A stretch of 64,000 nt of DNA from Bradyrhizobium macuxiense (GTDB taxonomy: Bacteria; Pseudomonadota; Alphaproteobacteria; Rhizobiales; Xanthobacteraceae): contig NZ_VITY01000009.1 of the NCBI RefSeq assembly GCF_007993935.1, positions 310,001 through 374,000 of the forward strand, read 5' to 3'. The translations under genes and the position numbers were made by a program. Position 1 is the first letter of the stretch; each line of letters opens with the position of its first letter. Shown piece by piece: positions 59,190 to 64,000 of this stretch. The notes under the pieces are model-generated. The model ran no database searches. It was not told the DNA's origin and saw only the letters and a list, made by a program, of their open reading frames with translations.

Positions 59190-61661
59190 TTATCGGCACA
59201 CCACCCCGGGGATCCGGACCTGTTCGCCGGGCTTCGGGACAAACGCAAACGTTGCACGGCAGCGCAAATCGGCCAGGTCGATCTCGACTTCGTTCATTGC
59301 CGACAATCCCTTGATGTAGGCCTGTCCGTCATAGCCGACAACAAACTCTCCTCCACCGGTCATGCGGCCGACGGCGCCGGCGGGTAGAACGCGATTATCA
59401 GCTCCGACAAAGGTAACCAGCGCGGCCGTCGTCTCCTTGCGGACGTCGAATCTGACGAGTATCCCGGCGCGATCGGCCGGAGCTACGATGTCATGCGTCG
59501 TTGCGGCTTCGTTGTCGACTGGAAGGTTTGTCGGATCGATCGCAATCTTGTTGTTTTGGTAGGAACGAAGCATCGGTATCAGCAACATGCCGCGGGAATC
59601 GGTGACGCCCGCCCAGCGGTTCTCGTTGAGGACCTCGACATCCGGCACGCCTGTCGTGACCACCGCAAAGCTGTCGTCGATCCAGTTCGAAAGGAAAACG
59701 CCGCCTCCGATGGTCGTGATCGAACCGCGCAATTCCAGCGATCCCACTGCGCTGGATCCGGCCTGACTTGCGCCAGCCTGGATGGTGCCGTAGCTCGACC
59801 TGTAGGAAGCCGTGGCCTCCCGGTAACTGGCCGAGCCTTCGGAATCGTGCACACGCCAGCCGTAACTGCCGGGCTCCGGCCCAAGCGACCTGACGGCATC
59901 GACGCTAGCGATCGTACCGCTCCGACCGCTTGAAACCCCGCTCGTGATCGAAGCAGAGTCGCCGATGGGCATGCTCAAACCGGCAAATATGCCGGTATTC
60001 CTCTTGCTACCGAAATCGTGGAAGACGGTGGTGAATACCGACGCATTGTACGGCAACGAACGCGAGTAGGAGGCCGTCACAATATTCGAACGATTGCCCG
60101 AGGCATCGCGCAGATCGACAAAGCTTGCACTGAGGCTGGCCCTGGAGTCGAACGGCATCGGGGTGCTGAAAGTGATCCGATCGAGTGCGACCGGTGCACG
60201 GGCGCTGCCATAGATGCCCGTCACATAAGCAAACGAGTTCGACACCGAAGCGACGCCGCCGGGCAGGTAGTTAAACAGACCGTTCAGGTTCTGCAGGCCG
60301 CCGTTGAACGTCGCGATGTTTTGCAATCGGGCGGTGGCCGAGGCCAGGTCGTCATAGGTGCCGAAAGTGTGTTGCGAGCTGGCCGAAATGCTCACGTCGA
60401 AAAGTCGGGTCTCGTAGGAAGCATAGGTCTGCATGCCGCGGTTCTTGCCGCTGCCGCTGCCGGCCAGGGCCACGGCGGCGACACCTGTCGTCCCGGTCCT
60501 CAAGACACCGCCGATCCCGCCGTTGATGACGCCGGCTCCGCCTTCGGCGTGTGCCTCTGCCGTTAACCCGTCGTAGATGCCGCGCCGCAGGGTTGCAGAT
60601 CCGACCGGCGAGCCAACATAGACGTCGCTGCTCGAACCGTAGGACAGGCGAGGCAATCCGGCTTCCACCGACCAGCTGCTCAGCCCGGGCGCAAGCAGGC
60701 TCGCGTTCGCATAAAACGGCGCCGACGTCCGGGTTTCGTGACCTGCCGAATCCCGCACCACGAGCTGCGTCGTGCCGGCGCCGGAAATCAGCGGAACGTT
60801 GTTCACGCTGAAAGGGCCGGACGCGACGTCCTGAGAAAATGTCCTGATGTTGTTGACATAGACGTCGACGGTTGACGGCACTGCCGCGCTGCCGCCGATT
60901 GTCGCGAGCGGCGCGGTAATGAGATCGGGCCGCAGGGTGAAATCGCGTTGGGCCTGCAAGCCGCCGATCCTGACCGGACGCGACCAGGCGAGTCCGCCGT
61001 TGATCGTATCCCCCGCGACGTAGCTGATCATCCGGTCCTGGTCGGAATACTGGAAGGACGAATTCAGCCTTGTCGCCTGCGCAGGCTGCTGCGGACCACT
61101 GCGGATGATCGCCGACTGTTCGGCGGTGCCGTAAGGCGAAAACGCCCGGGCGTCGAGCAAAAGCGATGTGTTGGCGAGCCCGATCGATCTCGAGGTAGAG
61201 ATGTTGCTGGTTGAAGTCAGCAGATCATAATTCAGCACCGCGCCAGGATCGGCCTGCGCCCTCGGCAGGGTGCCCCTGAAGCCGCCTGCGTCAAGGGCCT
61301 GCGGCTTGCGCCCAGCCTCGTCGACGATGATGAATATCCGCTGCGTTCTCTCCTCGTATCGATACTTCAGGGTCGGGATATCATCGAGCGCGATGATCTC
61401 GTCCGGTCGATGCGGCCGACCCGGACGCAAGCCCAAGCTCTCTAGTTCTTCCAGCGTTCCCCCGATCCGACCGTTATCAAACCGGACGAACGATCCGATC
61501 ATTCGGGCAGGCACCGAGTTGATCACGACGTCGAGTTGCAGATTTGTCTGGTTTTCGCCGGCGCGAGCGCGCCCGGCACAGAGGATCATGCCGAGTAGTG
61601 CTGCGATGGACACAACTGCGGAGCCCCTTCTACCGACGAGCCGGCGACTCAATAACCGCAT
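59190..61661 (-). CDS. Outer-membrane usher of a Csu-type chaperone-usher pilus
   Basis: An 823-residue usher (FimD/PapC family, CsuD-like). The signal peptide is near VVSIAALLGMILCAGRARA; the plug/barrel region (PSTVDVYVNNIRTFSQDVASGPF, GAGTTQLVVRDSAGHE) and the C-terminal domain ending in IPGVVCR are present. It assembles and secretes pilus subunits. ATG 61661 starts the signal peptide and overlaps the chaperone stop by 32 bases; a longer start at 61715 is possible but adds residues before the signal. Confidence 0.9.
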   Translation of the reverse strand: MRLLSRRLVGRRGSAVVSIAALLGMILCAGRARAGENQTNLQLDVVINSVPARMIGSFVRFDNGRIGGTLEELESLGLRPGRPHRPDEIIALDDIPTLKYRYEERTQRIFIIVDEAGRKPQALDAGGFRGTLPRAQADPGAVLNYDLLTSTSNISTSRSIGLANTSLLLDARAFSPYGTAEQSAIIRSGPQQPAQATRLNSSFQYSDQDRMISYVAGDTINGGLAWSRPVRIGGLQAQRDFTLRPDLITAPLATIGGSAAVPSTVDVYVNNIRTFSQDVASGPFSVNNVPLISGAGTTQLVVRDSAGHETRTSAPFYANASLLAPGLSSWSVEAGLPRLSYGSSSDVYVGSPVGSATLRRGIYDGLTAEAHAEGGAGVINGGIGGVLRTGTTGVAAVALAGSGSGKNRGMQTYASYETRLFDVSISASSQHTFGTYDDLASATARLQNIATFNGGLQNLNGLFNYLPGGVASVSNSFAYVTGIYGSARAPVALDRITFSTPMPFDSRASLSASFVDLRDASGNRSNIVTASYSRSLPYNASVFTTVFHDFGSKRNTGIFAGLSMPIGDSASITSGVSSGRSGTIASVDAVRSLGPEPGSYGWRVHDSEGSASYREATASYRSSYGTIQAGASQAGSSAVGSLELRGSITTIGGGVFLSNWIDDSFAVVTTGVPDVEVLNENRWAGVTDSRGMLLIPMLRSYQNNKIAIDPTNLPVDNEAATTHDIVAPADRAGILVRFDVRKETTAALVTFVGADNRVLPAGAVGRMTGGGEFVVGYDGQAYIKGLSAMNEVEIDLADLRCRATFAFVPKPGEQVRIPGVVCR

Positions 61662-62361
61662 GAGTCGGGCCCTTGTCCGTTTCGGCCGTGACAGAGATGG
61701 ATCCGCCGGATCCAAAGCCGTGAGGATATTTCAGCGTGGTCCAACTCATGGAGGACCGTCCGAGCACGTAGCCGAGGAGGCCGTTGCCAAAGGACAGGGT
61801 GGCTCCCGCAGAATCCTTGAGCCGCAGGTTTGCGATACGTAGCCGCTCGTCGCCGGCATTGCGGGTTACGACGGTCAGTTTGCCGGCTTCGGCGCGGAAC
61901 GCCCAGGAGACCTCTGGCCGGCTGATCTCGCGGCCGCGAAAAAACGCCGGGATCGACTGTCGTACCAGGAGATTGACGGTGCCTCTTTGCCTGCCGCCTG
62001 CTCGCGGTAGTTGGTCGACGATGACACGATAGCTTTCTTCGCCTTGGATCGGCTGCTTCGACACCCGCACGACTCGCACGACGTAGTCCGAATGAGGGGC
62101 CATCCTGACGGCTGGCGGCGATGCCACCACATCCGTTGTCGGTTCAAGGCTCTCCTTGCCTTCCGACTGCGACCAACGAAGCACGCGAGTCTGAACCTCG
62201 ACGTCGGCATCTTCATCATTGCGCAGTGTCAGGGACGCCGCTGCCGCCGGTGCATTCAACTCCAGGAGAACGGGTTCAACGCGAAGCGCTGTTGCATGCG
62301 CAATATCCATGCATGCCAGGCTTGCGCAAAATGCGGTTAGCAGAATCGAATGTTGATGCAT
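61630..62361 (-). CDS. Fimbrial chaperone of a Csu-type pilus
   Basis: A 243-residue periplasmic chaperone (PapD-like, CsuC type). A signal peptide (SILLTAFCASLACMDIAHA) is followed by LRVEPVLLELNAPAAAASLTLRNDEDADVEVQTRVLRW and the subunit-binding strand YRVIVDQLPRAG. ATG 62361 is taken because it begins the signal peptide. It carries subunits to the usher encoded next. Confidence 0.9.
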   Translation of the reverse strand: MHQHSILLTAFCASLACMDIAHATALRVEPVLLELNAPAAAASLTLRNDEDADVEVQTRVLRWSQSEGKESLEPTTDVVASPPAVRMAPHSDYVVRVVRVSKQPIQGEESYRVIVDQLPRAGGRQRGTVNLLVRQSIPAFFRGREISRPEVSWAFRAEAGKLTVVTRNAGDERLRIANLRLKDSAGATLSFGNGLLGYVLGRSSMSWTTLKYPHGFGSGGSISVTAETDKGPTHAVIESPARR

Positions 62362-62453
62362 CGCGATGCCGATCGATCTCGAGTCTTGTGCCTGAAGGCA
62401 GTTGGTCGATACGCGAACGCAACGGAACATCGGGCCGCGGCTGCGGCCTCTCC

Positions 62454-63005
62454 TCAGTACGTGATGGTCATGACCACTGTGTCCGTATAGGTGCCGGTGT
62501 TCGGCGCGGTGCCGGTAGCGGGAACGTCACCGTAAATGTTGATCGTCTGGGCCGATCCGTTGCCGGTGCCGAGAAAGCAGCCATTCGTGGTCGTGCAGGT
62601 TGTGCTGCTGGTGGCCGTGGTCCAGGGGTTGGTATGGGCCGCATCGGTAAAGAGATTGTAGCTGATGAAATTCCCGGCATTCGCCATCCGCCGCTGGCTG
62701 CCGGACGGATTTGCTCCATTATCCATGGCGATGGAGTACGGGCTGCCATTGGTGCAGGTGACCGAGACTGTTGTGCTGCCGGATTGCAGGGTGGTCGCAA
62801 GCGTTGTTCCGGACACGCTCCCGAAATTGAGTGTTGCAGCGTTGATTGTGCAGGACGCCGTAATGGTGATCTGAACGGTCAAATTCGCGGTCGACGTGCC
62901 GGCTTGGGCGGAGCTTTGGCAACCGAATGCCAGGGCAACGAAGAGCACGACCGCCCGGATTCGCGCAGCCTGCCCGACTTGTCGTTTCCCACCGTTGTAC
63001 CTCAT
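62454..63005 (-). CDS. Spore coat U domain major pilin subunit
   Basis: A 183-residue SCPU protein with a signal peptide (IRAVVLFVALAFGCQSSAQA) and one domain: ITITASCTINAATLNFGSVSG, then SYNLFTDAAHTNPW and NTGTYTDTVVMTITY. It is CsuA/B-like and first in the operon pilin - chaperone - usher - tip. It shares the sequence ISYNLFTD/ITYNLYTD pattern with the second domain of the tip protein. Confidence 0.88.
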   Translation of the reverse strand: MRYNGGKRQVGQAARIRAVVLFVALAFGCQSSAQAGTSTANLTVQITITASCTINAATLNFGSVSGTTLATTLQSGSTTVSVTCTNGSPYSIAMDNGANPSGSQRRMANAGNFISYNLFTDAAHTNPWTTATSSTTCTTTNGCFLGTGNGSAQTINIYGDVPATGTAPNTGTYTDTVVMTITY

Positions 63006-63174
63006 GCGAATCTTTCAACAATGATCGAGAACCTTGCCGGTCGCATTGCAGGCCGGTCCGCAAGCTTCCCGAGCGTCCTTCAAACGACGCGTTCTGGTGG
63101 CCGGTTTTGCCATTCGGGCTCGGACAAGCAGGCCGTCGTCGTGAACAAAAACATCAAATTTGGGTAAACTTTGA

Positions 63175-63525
63175 ATGAGCAAAAGCTTAACGACGCCCGA
63201 TCGAACTATCGGAATTTATCGCCCCATCAAAAAACTATATGGCCGGCCAACGCTGACCGGCGGACCCGGAGTCGACACCTGTGCCGTTTCTGCCCGTCGT
63301 TTCGTCTACACCCATGACGGCGGCTGGGTCGGCGGGTTTTCCCGCGACTACCGAGCCGTCACTGGAATGCTTCTGTCCGGCACGCCGGCCGTCGTCGTCG
63401 ATTATCGTCTGGCGCCTGTGCATTGCTTTCCGGCCGGCTTGCAAGATTGCGCTGCAGGCGGGCCCAATCGAAACGCTGGCTTGCGAGAAACCGAAAATTC
63501 GCGGCGCATCTCCGTGAAGGCTTGA
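63175..63525 (+). pseudogene. Decayed fragment of an HSL-family (hormone-sensitive lipase) esterase
   Basis: The frame reads RFVYTHDGGWVGGFSRDY, then GTPAVVVDYRLAPVHCFPAG and LQDCAA. These match the esterase pattern HGGGW plus VDYRLAPEHPFPAAL-D, but the oxyanion motif is HDGGW and the active-site Ser region is missing. Only about 60 residues align, and the rest of the frame does not look like the family. Likely a relic of an inactivated gene. Confidence 0.65.
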
Positions 63526-63960
63526 TCGTTCACTAGGTCGATCGATTGATTGCGTTATGAACCCGCATCCAATGAACCAGGTCGTGCGCCCCTCAAGCCG
63601 GCAGGTGATGGAGCAGCGCTAACATCCGAGTTGTGGTGCGGAAAGGCTTGCGGAGTCTGACACAGAGCTCGGCGCCATGCTTGTCTTCGACATTCGCTTG
63701 TCGGATGAGCGTCGCAGTATTGACCACCTCGAACTTGCGGCTGCGGCCTTCCTTCCATTCCGGGGGATCGACCTCGTTCTCATCATCTGAATCCAGCCTG
63801 CTTCTTCTTAAGGGGAGTCGGGGCATCGCCTTCTGCCCCGAATTTCTCCATCCGCTGGATACCGTGAGAGCTGAGCGAACGACCGCGAAGTCGCAGATGC
63901 GACTTATGCCCGTCGTTATTGGAGAAAATGAACGCTGGCGGTCGACGGCGAGCGGACTGT
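63526..63960. other. Stretch between the esterase relic and the tRNA
   Basis: About 435 bases. Apart from the uncertain 77-codon frame at 63593-63826 nothing coding was seen. No terminator-like hairpin was identified. Confidence 0.5.
63593..63826 (-). CDS. Hypothetical protein, 77 aa
   Basis: A short basic frame with SRKFEVVNTATLIRQANVEDKHGAELCVRLRKPF that reads like a globular protein, but no family is recognised. No clear ribosome-binding site is seen before the ATG at 63826. It could be noncoding DNA; there is no operon context. Confidence 0.35.
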   Translation of the reverse strand: MPRLPLRRSRLDSDDENEVDPPEWKEGRSRKFEVVNTATLIRQANVEDKHGAELCVRLRKPFRTTTRMLALLHHLPA

Positions 63961-64000
63961 TGGTGCCCCTGGCCGGAATCGAACCAGCACTCCTTGCGGA
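63961..64000 (-). tRNA. tRNA-Leu, 3' part, cut by the window edge
   Basis: Reading on the minus strand, the T arm is GCTGG TTCGATT CCGGC, the acceptor 3' strand CAGGGGC, then A and CCA (63961-63963 are the encoded CCA). The part before the T arm, TCCGCAAGGAGT, is the long variable arm of a class II tRNA. The pattern fits alphaproteobacterial tRNA-Leu (with GCCCCTG at the 5' end, outside the window). The anticodon is beyond 64000. Confidence 0.75.

Overview
The window is high-GC (mid-60s percent by eye) chromosomal DNA from an alphaproteobacterium. Tight ATGA-overlapping operons, the mix of ABC/TRAP-free catabolic islands, three PF12625-type AraC regulators, an SPINDLY-type TPR glycosyltransferase and many acyl-CoA genes point to Bradyrhizobium or a close relative (Nitrobacteraceae). 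This is inferred from gene content and codon use, not from a marker gene. No IS element, phage gene or CRISPR array was seen. The right edge cuts a tRNA-Leu gene.

Layout. (1) 0.2-3.4 kb: a three-gene unit of a patatin-like phospholipase, a small SLOG-like Rossmannoid protein and a deoxyribosyltransferase-like/TPR protein. It looks like an uncharacterised effector-sensor (conflict) system. (2) 3.4-5.5 kb: a SAM O-methyltransferase divergent from a TetR regulator with a shared palindrome, a small membrane ORF and a secreted CHAP-like protein with a clear terminator. (3) 5.5-6.4 kb: gene-free region ending in a promoter with an inverted repeat. (4) 6.4-16.5 kb: one long operon encoding an ABC importer of the GlpSTPQUV layout (binding protein, two permeases, small membrane protein, two ATPases) followed by dhaL, dhaM, free-standing HPr and Enzyme I, a small regulator and dhaK. 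Together they would import a C3 compound and phosphorylate dihydroxyacetone at the expense of PEP. (5) 16.6-30.3 kb: a MarR repressor and a divergent catabolic island: flavin reductase, HpaB-type monooxygenase, cupin, five-gene branched-chain-amino-acid-type ABC importer, DUF2848 protein, amidase, AraC regulator, outer-membrane MetA-type channel, alpha/beta hydrolase and SnoaL-like protein. (6) 30.5-39.8 kb: TPR/O-GlcNAc-transferase-like protein, acyl-CoA ligase, GNAT acetyltransferase, and an operon of a DUF3100-like membrane protein, M20 amidohydrolase and L-serine ammonia-lyase.

(7) 39.9-57.0 kb: three paralogous AraC regulators interspersed with a minus-strand operon (acetoacetate decarboxylase, 3-hydroxyacyl-CoA dehydrogenase, class III CoA-transferase) and followed by a lipid or polyester-storage-like operon (alpha/beta hydrolase, phasin, SDR, acyl-CoA ligase, WS/DGAT acyltransferase, MFS transporter, extra adenylate kinase, small protein, second SDR, second alpha/beta hydrolase). 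Reading the intergenic DNA revealed five copies of a 38-nt element. They share the frame TGTCC-N2-A-N2-TCACC and end in TCGAACCT or a close variant. One copy lies directly downstream of each AraC gene, one upstream of the third AraC gene, and one in reverse orientation upstream of the decarboxylase operon. Each has two half-sites 22 bp apart and a possible -10-like sequence about 21 nt further on. I propose them as the operators of these AraC proteins and as the strongest undescribed signal in the window.

(8) 57.0-63.0 kb: a LysR regulator and a minimal chaperone-usher pilus operon with spore-coat-U (Csu-type) subunits. (9) 63.0-64.0 kb: a decayed fragment of an HSL-family esterase, an uncertain small ORF and the 3' half of a tRNA-Leu.
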